DNA of 64,000 nucleotides from Candidatus Protochlamydia phocaeensis (GTDB lineage: Bacteria; Chlamydiota; Chlamydiia; Chlamydiales; Parachlamydiaceae). Location of the stretch: positions 124,001-188,000 of the forward strand of contig NZ_FCNU01000028.1 in NCBI RefSeq assembly GCF_001545115.1, read 5' to 3'. Below are positions 35,219-44,654 of the stretch, piece by piece. Each line of letters opens with the position of its first letter. Position 1 is the first letter of the stretch. The translations under genes and the position numbers were made by a program. The notes beneath the pieces were generated by a model. It had not been told where the DNA came from, did no database searches, and was given only the letters and a program-made list of their open reading frames with translations.

Positions 35219-37780
35219 TTAGCCCTCAAATAGAGACAGCTGAAAATCTGTTTGAGGGACTTTTAATTTGGCCGAAGCCGGGCGCTTGATTCGAGAAGGC
35301 TCGAAAGCGCTCTTGCGATTGGCATTTTCTTCTAAATGCTCTAAAATATCCTTTGCACGTTGGATGACTGCTGAGGGAAGGCCTGCAAGACGTGCAACGT
35401 GGATGCCATAGCTTTTATCCGTTCCACCTTTGACAATTTTGCGCAGGAAGGTGATATGGTCTTCAGCCTCATGCACGGCAACATTATAGTTCACTGCTCC
35501 CGGAACTTTTTCTTCCAATTTGGTAAGCTCCCAGTAATGAGTGGCAAATAGCGTTTTGGCCATGCGGTTTTCTGTAGTGAGCAAGTATTCGGCTACCGAC
35601 CAGGCGATCGAAATGCCGTCGTAAGTGCTTGTGCCGCGGCCGATCTCATCCAAGATGACAAGGGAGCGGGATGTGACATTGTTGAGGATGTTGGCCGTTT
35701 CGCTCATCTCGACCATGAAGGTGGACTGTCCTCGGGATAAGTCATCGCTTGCTCCAATGCGGGTGAAGACTTTGTCGACAAGCCCGATATGGGCCCGCTT
35801 GGCAGGCACAAAGGAGCCCATCTGAGCCAAAATAACGATGAGGGCAACTTGGCGCAGATAAGTGGATTTTCCGGCCATGTTTGGGCCGGTAATAAGCAGA
35901 AGCCTGCTATGCTGGTCATCTAAATGGGTATCATTCGGAACAAATTTTTCCCGCATGCATGCCGCCTCGATGACGGGATGGCGTCCTTCTTCGATGTCCA
36001 ATGCAAAGCCTTCATCCACTTTTGGACAGGTGTAATGCATCTTTTGCGCAACTTCCGCTAAAGTGCTTAAGCAATCTAGCCGCGCTAAGGCTTGAGCGAT
36101 GCTTAGGACGGCTTGGGTATAGTGGGAAATATCTGCTCTTAATTGATGGAATAATTCGCTTTCAATTGACTCGATCCGTTCTTCGGCAGTCAAAACTTTG
36201 CTTTCATAGTCTTTTAGTTCGGGTGTGATATAGCGTTCAGCATTGACAAGCGTTTGACGACGAATAAAAGTGGCCGGCATTTTTTCTGATTGCCCGCGGC
36301 TCACTTCAATATAGTAGCCGAACATCTTGTTAAATCCGACTTTTAAAGTCTTAATTCCCGTTTCTTCGCGAATTTGCGTTTGATAGCGAGCCATCCACGC
36401 TTTACTGTCACGGCTGATTTCGCGAAGCTCGTCCAATTCGCGGTGATAGCCGTCTCGAAAAGTCTTTCCCTCTCCTAATCTTAATGGCGGCTCGTCTACA
36501 AGAGCTTGAGCAATGAGTTGGTTCATATGGGGCAATGGATCCAACTTGTTAGCCTCGCTTTGAATCCAAGATGAAGGAAGCGAAGCCAAAAGGGCTTTGA
36601 TCTCTTGGATGGGTTGGAAAGAATGATGTAAAGCCACAAGGTCGCGCGGAGTCGCATACCCGGCGCTGACTTTCATCATTAGGCGTTCCAAGTCGCGAAT
36701 ATGGATGAGCCTTTCCCTAAACTGATAGAGGCGGTCTTCGTGGTCTAAAAAGGCCTGGATGCCATTTTGCCTGTGACGAATTTCCTCTACGCTCAAAAGA
36801 GGCTGCTTGACCCAATGCTGCAGGAGACGTGCACCCATGGGAGTGGCTGTTTGGTCGAGGACTCCAAGCAGGGTATTGCGGCGGCTGCCGTCTTGCAGCG
36901 AATGCGTCAATTCCAGATTGCGTTGTGTCATGCGGTCTAACAGCAAGAATTGAGAGGTGGAATAAGGGCGCATATCTTGGATGTGCTCAATCGGCAGGCA
37001 CAGCGCATCTTTGAGATAACGCAGAAGCGCTCCGGCCGCATTGATGGCTGCCACCATTCCATTCAAGCCGAATCCATCCAAAGAATGGACTTGAAAGTGT
37101 TGAACCAAGAAATCATAAGCTGTTTGATGCTCAAAATGCCAGTCTTCTTGCGTATTGAGCAAAAAGGCATAGGTTTGATGAATCTCGTCAAATAAGCTAC
37201 CGTATTTTTCTTTAAATTTTTGCGAAGTGAGAAATTCGGCAGGATGCAAACGATAAAGCTCGTTCAAAAGATCCCTTTCATGCATAAATTCACTGACGCA
37301 GAATTCTCCAGTCGTCAGATCTAAAAAGGCCAATCCAAAGACTTGGCCCGTACGATGCAGAGCTGCAAAGAAATTATTGTTTTTGTCAGATAATAAATTT
37401 GAATTGATGACAGTGCCTGGAGTAACGACCCGGACAATTTCCCGTTTGACCAATCCCTTGGCTTTCTTAGGATCTTCAACTTGTTCAGCGACAGCGACGC
37501 GGAAGCCTTTGGCAACAAGCTTATCGATGTAGGTTTCGCTAGTATGAAAGGGCACGCCGCTCATGGGAATGTCTTGCCGGCGCGTCAAAGTCAAATCCAA
37601 CTCTTTTGCCAGTAAATGGGCATCTTCATAAAAAGCTTCATAAAAATCTCCCATGCGGAAGAGAAGCACGGCATCGGGCGCCATTTTTTTGCAAGCATGC
37701 CATTGCACCATCATAGGTGTAGGAGAAGCTTTATTTTCATCAAAAGAAAGAGACTGAATGGGTGAAGGGGAAGTTTGCAT
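35219..37780 (-). CDS. mutS: DNA mismatch repair protein MutS
   Basis: Recognises base mismatches and small loops. From ATG 37780 the protein is 853 residues, the family's normal length; the frame is open to 37915 but those extra 45 residues look nothing like MutS. The mismatch-binding Phe-x-Glu is present in RMGDFYEAFYEDA. The connector, lever and clamp domains follow, then the ATPase with Walker A TGPNMAGKSTYLRQ, the signature SRGQSTFMVEMSETANIL, Walker B VILDEIGRGTSTYDG and FATHYWELT. No clear ribosome site precedes the chosen start. A terminator follows. mutL is not in the window. Confidence 0.96.
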   Translation of the reverse strand: MQTSPSPIQSLSFDENKASPTPMMVQWHACKKMAPDAVLLFRMGDFYEAFYEDAHLLAKELDLTLTRRQDIPMSGVPFHTSETYIDKLVAKGFRVAVAEQVEDPKKAKGLVKREIVRVVTPGTVINSNLLSDKNNNFFAALHRTGQVFGLAFLDLTTGEFCVSEFMHERDLLNELYRLHPAEFLTSQKFKEKYGSLFDEIHQTYAFLLNTQEDWHFEHQTAYDFLVQHFQVHSLDGFGLNGMVAAINAAGALLRYLKDALCLPIEHIQDMRPYSTSQFLLLDRMTQRNLELTHSLQDGSRRNTLLGVLDQTATPMGARLLQHWVKQPLLSVEEIRHRQNGIQAFLDHEDRLYQFRERLIHIRDLERLMMKVSAGYATPRDLVALHHSFQPIQEIKALLASLPSSWIQSEANKLDPLPHMNQLIAQALVDEPPLRLGEGKTFRDGYHRELDELREISRDSKAWMARYQTQIREETGIKTLKVGFNKMFGYYIEVSRGQSEKMPATFIRRQTLVNAERYITPELKDYESKVLTAEERIESIESELFHQLRADISHYTQAVLSIAQALARLDCLSTLAEVAQKMHYTCPKVDEGFALDIEEGRHPVIEAACMREKFVPNDTHLDDQHSRLLLITGPNMAGKSTYLRQVALIVILAQMGSFVPAKRAHIGLVDKVFTRIGASDDLSRGQSTFMVEMSETANILNNVTSRSLVILDEIGRGTSTYDGISIAWSVAEYLLTTENRMAKTLFATHYWELTKLEEKVPGAVNYNVAVHEAEDHITFLRKIVKGGTDKSYGIHVARLAGLPSAVIQRAKDILEHLEENANRKSAFEPSRIKRPASAKLKVPQTDFQLSLFEG

Positions 37781-38618
37781 AAAATATTTAAATAAAATTT
37801 TTGATTTTCTGCCGAATGATAAAGAACGGTAAGTATAAAGGGTCTGGAATAAAAAAGGCAATCGAACACTTGGATTAAGAAGAAGGCAGCCAAAGCAAAC
37901 GGGCGCATTTGACAATTAGCAATTGCCTTCCTGCTAGAATGCGCGAAGTCTTAAGGCTAGAGAAGTTAGGACGTAAAGGATCTAAATTGGATCAAATTAG
38001 CATGCTTAGTAACTTTTTGCATTTGAATGGGCGTTTGATTGATCTGAATTGCAAAAGATGAGTGATTGAATGCAGATTTAGTGGGGAAAAGGTAAAAAGA
38101 GTGCCTATGAGGATTGATCCTAATAACAAAAGTCATCCGGCCTGCTTGGTCTGTTCCTCACATCATTGAGTAGAACTCCTGTATAGGAAAAGAGGCTGAA
38201 CAGAAAGCGGAGTTTGAATTATTGTTTTCTTTTAAAAGTTAAAGTTTATTATTTAAAAAGTGTTATTGTGAATAACTTAACTAAAATATCAAATTAAGGT
38301 GTTATAAAGCTTTAACGTAATTGCTTGATCATTCACGAGATTAATAACCTGAGTTTGGAGTTTTATTGCCCTTTAAACATTTGTTTATCTCCGAGGCTTT
38401 GACGCAGTCGAAAGACAAAAACTCCACCCTCGGGTTGATAGTAACTAGTTTAATTTCAAATAGCCTATCATTTGCTCTATGACTTTTGCCATCTTAGCTC
38501 CCTTCATTTTTTGAGCGTCCTTCCTGCCATTAAAGAAGAGAGGCTGCTTTATTATTTAGGTTTGAGGTTTGCTTCAATGCCTTTGCTGCAAAAGATTGTT
38601 CGTACCGTAGACCTGCTT
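37781..38618. other. Intergenic region, sterol reductase to mutS
   Basis: About 840 bases. It contains the family 1 palindromic repeat at 38346-38436. An 86-codon plus-strand frame at 38472-38732 overlaps the 3' end of the sterol reductase on the opposite strand and has no ribosome site, so I do not call it. Nothing else is recognisable. Confidence 0.5.
38346..38436. repeat. Intergenic palindromic repeat, family 1 copy
   Basis: The left arm at 38346-38364 (AACCTGAGTTTGGAGTTTT) pairs with 38417-38436 with small interruptions. The interior reads TTGCC, then CCGAGGCTTTGACGCAGTCG, matching the order of words in the copy at 22928-23008. Covariation between the arms (TTTGGAG here, TTTTGAG there) suggests that the fold is preserved. 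Confidence 0.75.
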
Positions 38619-39944
38619 TTAAATGACATAGGGGATAATTTTATAGGGTACTTTTTGGCAATACGCTTGCCAATCATCGCCATATTTCTTGGCACAGCGC
38701 CTATCGTCTCTGAAGGCTCTTTCTGCCAGTAAAATAGTCAAAAAGAGGACATAGAAATAAGGCAAAAAGTGATGAAAAAGGGCTGGAACAGTCCAACAAA
38801 AGGCGCCTACTATTTCCGGTATATAGTGGAAATGGCGCGAGAGACCCCACCAGCCAGAAGCAAGGAGGACATTTTGTTTGCGTTCGCCCCTTTCTGTCGT
38901 ATAACGGGCAACCGTAAGAAGAGGAGGCTTTCCCCAAATTGTACATTGACCGGCGCTTGCACGCACGATCTGCCTTTGCCTATCCGCCCAATAGTTGATT
39001 AAAATGCTGGCAGCTCCTACGCCGAAAATCAGGCTAGCTAAAACAGGGCCTAAATGAACAGGATGATTGACCAAATAGAGGGTTGGAGAGGTGTAGATGC
39101 CGGGCACCCATACCAAGCATCCCCAGCAAATATAATAGCCTGCTCGGTCATGCATGATATCCAAAGATCTCAGATATCCTGTTTCCCAAATGAAAAATTT
39201 GGTGATATAAATCAATTGAAGTGCAATGGAAACGACCATGGAGTCGCTCAACCCGTATAGCTCTTGCTGTTTAGAAGCAAAAGATAAAATAATTAAAGGC
39301 CATCCCATCATGGCAAAGCGGCAATTGGTGAACATCTTGACATCCCAGCCAAAGATCCGCGGATAGAGCTCCATTCCCCAATAATAGTCGAAAATAAAGT
39401 TGCCGGATCCTCCAACATCACTGCTTGAAGGAAAAAAATGGCCTTTCATCCATAGGAACAAACAAAAGAAAAGGCTGAAAATATTTAATGCTCCTAAAAG
39501 ACCTCCAAAGTGATCATAGATAATCGTAGGAGAGAAGAGCTTTAAGTAAAAAGAGCATGTGATGAACATAAAAAGTGTTATGGCAAAGGCCGGTAACCCA
39601 TTTGCACGGTAGAGGGGAATATTTCCCGCTGGTGTGATAGGGCCTTCATAACGCTTGCCCGGTAAGAGGCGCATTAAAGCTAATTCAAAACCGGCAAAAA
39701 CGCCTAAAATTTTCCAGGCTTCAGGCGTTCCAAAAAAGTAGGGAAACCAGATCGTAGAAAAAGTTTTCCATAAGCCCTGCTCTGTCACAAATTGCCCGAA
39801 TCTAAGAAAAGAACCGTCTAGAAAGACATTGGTATACCAAAAGGCAAATACGGCGGGCGGGCAAACTAGAATAAGAAAGAGAGGGCCGATGAATTGACGA
39901 AAGTATTGCGTTTGCTTATTGATAAGGAGACGATCTGAGACCAT
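38619..39944 (-). CDS. Sterol reductase, DHCR7-like (ERG4/ERG24 family)
   Basis: Predicted NADPH-dependent reductase of a sterol ring double bond, closest by motif to 7-dehydrocholesterol reductase. From ATG 39944, behind AAGGG at 7 bases, it is 441 residues with eight or more membrane helices. Family marks: DYYWGMELYPRIFGWDVK, CWGCLVWVPGIYTSPTLYLV, ASGWWGLSRHFHYIPEI (about residues 362-378) and the C-terminal KYGDDWQAYCQKVPYKIIP (about 420-438), which carries the two sterol-reductase signatures. Bacteria generally lack sterols, so this is a eukaryotic-type gene, reported in a few amoeba-associated intracellular bacteria including Coxiella and Protochlamydia (from memory). It probably acts on host sterols. 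Exact specificity (delta-7, delta-14 or delta-24) is not settled. Confidence 0.88.
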   Translation of the reverse strand: MVSDRLLINKQTQYFRQFIGPLFLILVCPPAVFAFWYTNVFLDGSFLRFGQFVTEQGLWKTFSTIWFPYFFGTPEAWKILGVFAGFELALMRLLPGKRYEGPITPAGNIPLYRANGLPAFAITLFMFITCSFYLKLFSPTIIYDHFGGLLGALNIFSLFFCLFLWMKGHFFPSSSDVGGSGNFIFDYYWGMELYPRIFGWDVKMFTNCRFAMMGWPLIILSFASKQQELYGLSDSMVVSIALQLIYITKFFIWETGYLRSLDIMHDRAGYYICWGCLVWVPGIYTSPTLYLVNHPVHLGPVLASLIFGVGAASILINYWADRQRQIVRASAGQCTIWGKPPLLTVARYTTERGERKQNVLLASGWWGLSRHFHYIPEIVGAFCWTVPALFHHFLPYFYVLFLTILLAERAFRDDRRCAKKYGDDWQAYCQKVPYKIIPYVI

Positions 39945-40237
39945 ATCTATTCCCTTGCCTATAAATTTATAAATTCCCTGCACCAATAGCAGAATGATCT
40001 AATAAAATTATAGGAATTTTTAATAAAGGGATTAAAAGAAATGCTTCAGTTTTTTAATACCTACCTCAGGAGCATAAGTAAAATAGTGCAGTTTTTTTAA
40101 AGAGGTGACAAAATAAAAGAATGTCGTCGCATTTGAATCCTAACGGAAATTTGCCTTTGATTATTTGAACTCGATTTTTTTCAATGCGGCAATGATTGAT
40201 TTTGAAATAACCCCTTACTTTAAGAGGAGGCAAAGCA

Positions 40238-41059
40238 ATGACATCCTCATTAATTGAGAACCAAAATAAAGTCCAAAGTTATCGCGTGCGCATGATCCAG
40301 GAAAAATCCGGACATGCCTCTTCCTTGGATCCTAAAGATAATGTTACAGTAGGCGCGTTGGAAGATTTGAATCTTGAAGATTTTTTTAATTTTGATCCCA
40401 CCTATTCTGAAGAGGAAATATTTGATGTGTTGTTAGCGGAAAACGAGGAGCACCTGCCTCAAGAAGCGATAGAATGGATAAAGAATGCCAAAGCTCCTCA
40501 TAGCACTCTTAATTGGTTAAAGATAGGCCATTTACAAATCTACTATCAGCTTAGACGAGCATTGATCATTGGACCGCTCCAGCAATTCAGAGGAGAAGAA
40601 ATCATTATAGGCCTAGCCGGCTTCATGTCGCTATTCCGCAGGCTCTCTAAATTGGAGACAGAAGTTGAAACCGATTTGGGACTCGCTAAATCCGATGTCG
40701 TTCTATTAGAAGATGTAAAGGGTGCTCCTCTCAAGTCTTGGCAGCACGCCAATGATCGCGCGAAAGTCAATGCCCTGCGCCGCCTTCACTACTTGCAGCT
40801 TAAAAAAAGGTTGGAATTTCCCAATCCAGGGTTAAGTAAAACAGTTAAGATTCTTTTCAATGCACTTAAAGAACAAGAAGAAATCTCTTTACGCTTAGAT
40901 TGGATAGAAGAGAGCCTAAAAGTTTGTGAGAATTTATATGAAGTTGCCAATAGCCGAATTGCCAACTTTAGCTATTTTTATCGAACCTATAAAAGCGAAC
41001 TTTTGATCTTCTCTCTTTTGCTGGTTCAAGCCATTACTATTGCAATCGCTCTTTGGTAA
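40238..41059 (+). CDS. Tail-anchored protein of unknown function
   Basis: A 273-residue soluble protein with a single hydrophobic helix at the very C-terminus (about residues 254-272, LLIFSLLLVQAITIAIALW), i.e. a tail anchor. The N-terminal 90 residues are acidic (LEDLNLEDFFNFDPTYSEEE); the middle is helical with basic stretches. No family recognised. The ribosome site GAGGAGG is strong. The stop lies 17 bases before the metallo-hydrolase start, so the two genes probably form an operon. Tail anchors are used by some secreted chlamydial membrane proteins, which makes host-membrane insertion a speculative option. Confidence 0.65.
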   Translation: MTSSLIENQNKVQSYRVRMIQEKSGHASSLDPKDNVTVGALEDLNLEDFFNFDPTYSEEEIFDVLLAENEEHLPQEAIEWIKNAKAPHSTLNWLKIGHLQIYYQLRRALIIGPLQQFRGEEIIIGLAGFMSLFRRLSKLETEVETDLGLAKSDVVLLEDVKGAPLKSWQHANDRAKVNALRRLHYLQLKKRLEFPNPGLSKTVKILFNALKEQEEISLRLDWIEESLKVCENLYEVANSRIANFSYFYRTYKSELLIFSLLLVQAITIAIALW

Positions 41060-41076
41060 AGGCAAATTGCTCATTC

Positions 41077-41802
41077 ATGAAACTAAAGATCTTAGGAACG
41101 CGCGGCGAGATTGAGGAATCCCTTCCCTATCACGCCAAGCATAGCGGCGTGCTGATAGATGACGAGCTTCTTTTAGATATAGGAGAAAAAAGCTTTCTCG
41201 CTTTGCATCCGCGCTGGATCTTTATTACGCATTTGCATCCCGACCATGCTTATTTTGTGCGCTGGGGACAAGAAGAAACGCCTTCAACAGACGCACAAAT
41301 TTATGCTCCCGAAAAGCCGGAAAACGAACAGGCTAGCTCTGTCATTCGCCTGATTGACCAGCCTATCCAGGTGGGACCTTACTCAATTATTCCCATTCCT
41401 ACTCATCATAGTAAGCGCGTCAAATCGCAAGGCTATCTTGTCAAAAAAGGGGCGCTTGCCCTGTTATATACGGGCGATCTTGTTTGGATCGATAAAGCGT
41501 ATCATTCTCTTTTCGACCATTTAGATTTAGTCATTACGGAAGCGAGCTTCATGCGCAAAGGAGGAATGATAAGAAAAGATAAGGAAACCGGCGCACTGTA
41601 CGGTCATACAGGCATCCCTAATTTATTGGACTTGTTTAAACCCTATACCAAGCAAATTCTCTTTCTCCATTTTGGAGCTTGGTTTTATAAAGATACAAAA
41701 GCTTCCCGCCAGGCGCTAAGCACTTTAGCGCAAGAAAAAGACATGAAGGCGATCATTGGATACGATGGACTAGAATTGGATTTAGGGCGAATCGCCAATT
41801 AA
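41077..41802 (+). CDS. Metallo-beta-lactamase-fold hydrolase
   Basis: About 241 residues with the MBL signature HLHPDH (THLHPDHAYFVRW), a downstream PTHHSKRVKSQGY histidine pair, YTGDLVW (metal-bridging Asp) and LHFGAWF near the C-terminus. The fold is shared by phosphodiesterases and RNases; the short length and absence of a beta-CASP domain make a small-molecule hydrolase most likely. Start ATG 41077 chosen because it gives the family-like N-terminus MKLKILGTRGE; the frame is open from TTG 41053. Likely cotranscribed with the tail-anchored gene just upstream. Confidence 0.85.
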   Translation: MKLKILGTRGEIEESLPYHAKHSGVLIDDELLLDIGEKSFLALHPRWIFITHLHPDHAYFVRWGQEETPSTDAQIYAPEKPENEQASSVIRLIDQPIQVGPYSIIPIPTHHSKRVKSQGYLVKKGALALLYTGDLVWIDKAYHSLFDHLDLVITEASFMRKGGMIRKDKETGALYGHTGIPNLLDLFKPYTKQILFLHFGAWFYKDTKASRQALSTLAQEKDMKAIIGYDGLELDLGRIAN

Positions 41803-41959
41803 CCGCTGAACTTTATTCGAATTTTTTCTAAGCGAAATACTCAAAATCAGTTTGTTAAAAAATCCTCTAAGAGCGGACTCTTATCGTCTTCTTAAATTAA
41901 AATATTTTATTGATACATATCTCAATAAGGTATACATCTGCTAAAAAAGGGGGAATGGT

Positions 41960-43114
41960 ATGAGAGCGCTTGTATTTCATCATCCTAAAAAAGTTCAAGT
42001 CGATCAAGTTCCGGATCCAACTATTCAAAAAGGAACAGATCTCATTTTAAAGGTCACCTCTACTGCCATTTGCGGATCGGATCTTCATATCTATAATGGA
42101 TTTTTTCCTCAAAAACGAGACATGGTCTTAGGCCATGAATTTATGGGAATTGTAGAAGAAGTAGGAGCGGAGGTTAATCACCTTAAGAAAGGCGATCGAG
42201 TGGTCGTTCCGTTTCCTATTGCTTGTGGGCATTGTTTTTTTTGCAATAAAGGCCTGAGTGTCCATTGCGAAAATTCCAATAGCAATTATGGGCCGGAAGG
42301 GGGACTGTTGAAAGAAAAAGGCGCCGCCCTTTTTGGTTATACGGATTTATACGGAGGCTATGAAGGGGGCCAAGCGGAATATGTCCGCGTGCCCTATGCT
42401 AACTTTGGGCCGCGAAAGATTGAAAGCGATTTAAAAGATGAAGAAGTCCTTTTCTTAACGGATATTTTTCCTACAGGATGGGCGGCTATTGACTGGGCGG
42501 AATTGAAAGGAGGAGAGACAGTTGCCGTTTTCGGCTGCGGGCCTGTCGGGATTATGGCACAGAAATCAGCTTGGCTAAGAGGGGCAAAGAGAGTAATTGG
42601 AATCGATCTGCTCGACTATCGTTTGGAGATTGCGCGTAAAACAGCTAAATCTGAGACATTGAATATTAGTGAAGTCAATGTCATTGAAGCCATCCGTGAT
42701 ATGACAGAAGGAAGAGGGGCAGATGTGTGTGTAGATGCTGTAGGAATGGAGGCTAATCGGAACTGGTTAGAAAAAGCATCCAATATGCTGCATATGCAAG
42801 CGGGGACTATTAAAGTGATCGACTACTGTTGCAGCGCTGTCCGCCGCGGGGGAGTGGTTTCCATTGTCGGCGTCTATGGAACAAACTATGCTAACTTTCC
42901 TCTCGGACAAATTTTTGATAAAGGCTTGTCTTTGCGCATGAGCCAAGCTCCTGTACAACGCTATATTGATGAATTATTACAGCTTGTCAAGGATAAGAAA
43001 GTCGTTTTAGATGATATCATTACGCATACGCTTCCTTTGGAACAAGCGCCCTATGCTTATGATATTTTCTGTGAAAAGAAAGACGATTGTCTCAAAGTAG
43101 TTTTAAAGCCATAA
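41960..43114 (+). CDS. Zinc-dependent alcohol dehydrogenase, formaldehyde dehydrogenase-like
   Basis: NAD(P)-dependent medium-chain dehydrogenase of 384 residues. The catalytic zinc site is in ICGSDLH and LGHEFMGIVEEVG; the structural zinc cysteines are CGHCFFCNKGLSVHC; the Rossmann nucleotide motif is VFGCGPVGIMAQ. The long insert after the zinc lobe (NYGPEGGLLKEKGAALFGYTDLYGG) and DIFPTGWAAIDWAELK are typical of glutathione-independent formaldehyde dehydrogenase relatives. The actual substrate is unknown. A strong AAGGGGGAATGG ribosome site precedes ATG 41960. It lies 23 bases before the FAD-protein gene, probably in one transcript. Confidence 0.9.
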   Translation: MRALVFHHPKKVQVDQVPDPTIQKGTDLILKVTSTAICGSDLHIYNGFFPQKRDMVLGHEFMGIVEEVGAEVNHLKKGDRVVVPFPIACGHCFFCNKGLSVHCENSNSNYGPEGGLLKEKGAALFGYTDLYGGYEGGQAEYVRVPYANFGPRKIESDLKDEEVLFLTDIFPTGWAAIDWAELKGGETVAVFGCGPVGIMAQKSAWLRGAKRVIGIDLLDYRLEIARKTAKSETLNISEVNVIEAIRDMTEGRGADVCVDAVGMEANRNWLEKASNMLHMQAGTIKVIDYCCSAVRRGGVVSIVGVYGTNYANFPLGQIFDKGLSLRMSQAPVQRYIDELLQLVKDKKVVLDDIITHTLPLEQAPYAYDIFCEKKDDCLKVVLKP

Positions 43115-43137
43115 GGTAAGGGGAGAATAGCAGGATA

Positions 43138-44502
43138 ATGCGTAAACAGCTTTCTCTCTGGTTCATTTGCGTTATTTTCTTGTGGTTCTACGCGGGGCTT
43201 TATGCGGAGAAACAACGCATCGCTGTTATTGGAGCGGGGGGAGCCGGACTGACAACGGCCTGGCTTTTAGATCAAGAGCATGCCGTGACTTTATTTGAAG
43301 CGCAAGAGCGCTTGGGCGGCCACGCCAATTCTATTGAGATCAATGTCAATGGAACTTTAGTTCCCATTGAAGCCGGCTTTGAATTTATCTCTCCTGCCCA
43401 CTTTCCCTACTTTTACAACTTATTGAAAAATATTTTGAATGTCCCTTTGCATGAATACACGCTAACAACTTCTTTTTACCGGACGGATGGAAGCGATGTG
43501 CTGCTGCTTCCTCCCATTCACGATGGCCAAATCGAATGGCATTCCCTTTCGCCCCATGATATCTTCACGATGCTGGAATTTGAGTACTTGCTTGAAAAGG
43601 GAAAATCTTTGCTTGCCGTTCAAGATGTAGGGATTGCCCTCGAAGATTTCCTCTCTCCTTTATTGCTGACACAAAATTTTAAGGAGGAATTTCTCTATCC
43701 TTTCTTGGCTGCCGGGTGGGGAGTAAGCAAGGAAGATATGAAAAAATTTGCCGCCTATAATGCCATGAAATATGTAGTAGAAGGCAAGGAGACTAAACAT
43801 TATACTTGGATTGAAATTGCCGGAGGCACGCAAAGATATATTCAGTCTCTCGCTTCGCAGCTTGAGGGGACGCAAGTCAAGCTGGGCGCAAAAATTGCAA
43901 AGATTACCTATGAGGGCGGCTTATACACGATCTTGGAAAAGGATGGAACAAGCTCGCAATTTGATCATCTTGTCATTGCAACCAATGCCAAACAGGCTTC
44001 ACAGCTTTTAGCCCATATTCCGGAAGCCTTATATATCCGCTCTATTCTTGGGCGCATCAAGTATTTCGATACGACCATCGCTATTCATGGAGACAAGCGC
44101 TTTATGCCTGATTCAGAGCAAGATTGGCGAGTTGTCAATGTAAGATATGATGGCCAAAATAGTGCGACAACGGTCTATAAGAAATGGCTGAGCCCCTCCA
44201 ATCCAATTTTTAAATCCTGGATCACTTATGATGTGCGTCCTTCCCAGGATAAGGAAGGCCCTCTTCCTGACCCCTTATACGCTCTTGCCTATTATGAGCA
44301 TCCTCTAGCAGACTTAAATTACTTTCAAGTCCAGAAAGCTCTTGGAATGGTTCAGGGAGAGCAAAATCTGTGGTTTGCCGGAAATTATACGCATGACAAT
44401 GACTCGCATGAGAGCGCCATTGTCTCAGCAATCAACATAGCCCAGCAATTGGCTCCCCAAGCCGAGAGGCTGGCTAAAATCACTGCCATCTCGGGTGACT
44501 AG
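43138..44502 (+). CDS. FAD-dependent amine-oxidase-fold protein with N-terminal signal peptide or anchor
   Basis: A 454-residue flavoprotein. Residues 5-23 form a hydrophobic leader (LSLWFICVIFLWFYAGLYA) directly before the dinucleotide motif VIGAGGAGLTTAWLL (about 29-43) and FEAQERLGGHANS. The C-terminal FAD motif reads LWFAGNYTHDNDSHESAI. This layout resembles the NAD(P)/FAD-binding proteins found beside cyclopropane fatty acid synthase, but no such synthase is adjacent. If the leader is real, the protein is exported or anchored, which is unusual because cofactor loading would normally occur in the cytoplasm (Tat motif RR absent). The operon is shared with the preceding zinc dehydrogenase. 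Substrate unknown. Confidence 0.8.
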   Translation: MRKQLSLWFICVIFLWFYAGLYAEKQRIAVIGAGGAGLTTAWLLDQEHAVTLFEAQERLGGHANSIEINVNGTLVPIEAGFEFISPAHFPYFYNLLKNILNVPLHEYTLTTSFYRTDGSDVLLLPPIHDGQIEWHSLSPHDIFTMLEFEYLLEKGKSLLAVQDVGIALEDFLSPLLLTQNFKEEFLYPFLAAGWGVSKEDMKKFAAYNAMKYVVEGKETKHYTWIEIAGGTQRYIQSLASQLEGTQVKLGAKIAKITYEGGLYTILEKDGTSSQFDHLVIATNAKQASQLLAHIPEALYIRSILGRIKYFDTTIAIHGDKRFMPDSEQDWRVVNVRYDGQNSATTVYKKWLSPSNPIFKSWITYDVRPSQDKEGPLPDPLYALAYYEHPLADLNYFQVQKALGMVQGEQNLWFAGNYTHDNDSHESAIVSAINIAQQLAPQAERLAKITAISGD

Positions 44503-44654
44503 TAAAGGGAAAAAATTGCTTTATCTGATCTGGCATTTAATTTAAACTTCTTCTATTTCATCTTTTTATGCTGCATAAAGAGCTTTGATTTTTCTAAACC
44601 ATTTAGAATGCCTTCAACATTTCATGTTTTAACCAAGCATAAGAGAGGGTAAAT

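Noticed and set aside
35219-37915. Longer MutS with 45 extra N-terminal residues
   Set aside because: The extra residues do not resemble MutS, while ATG 37780 gives the normal length and N-terminus.
38472-38732. 86-codon plus-strand frame
   Set aside because: Overlaps the conserved C-terminal coding part of the sterol reductase on the other strand; no ribosome site and no recognisable protein.
41910-41936. TTGATA / TATACA promoter candidate before the zinc dehydrogenase
   Set aside because: The spacer is only 15 bases; not convincing without transcription data.
44563-44592. Hairpin CTTTTTATG / CATAAAGAG after the FAD gene
   Set aside because: Short, mismatched, and no T-tract placed correctly; too weak to call a terminator.
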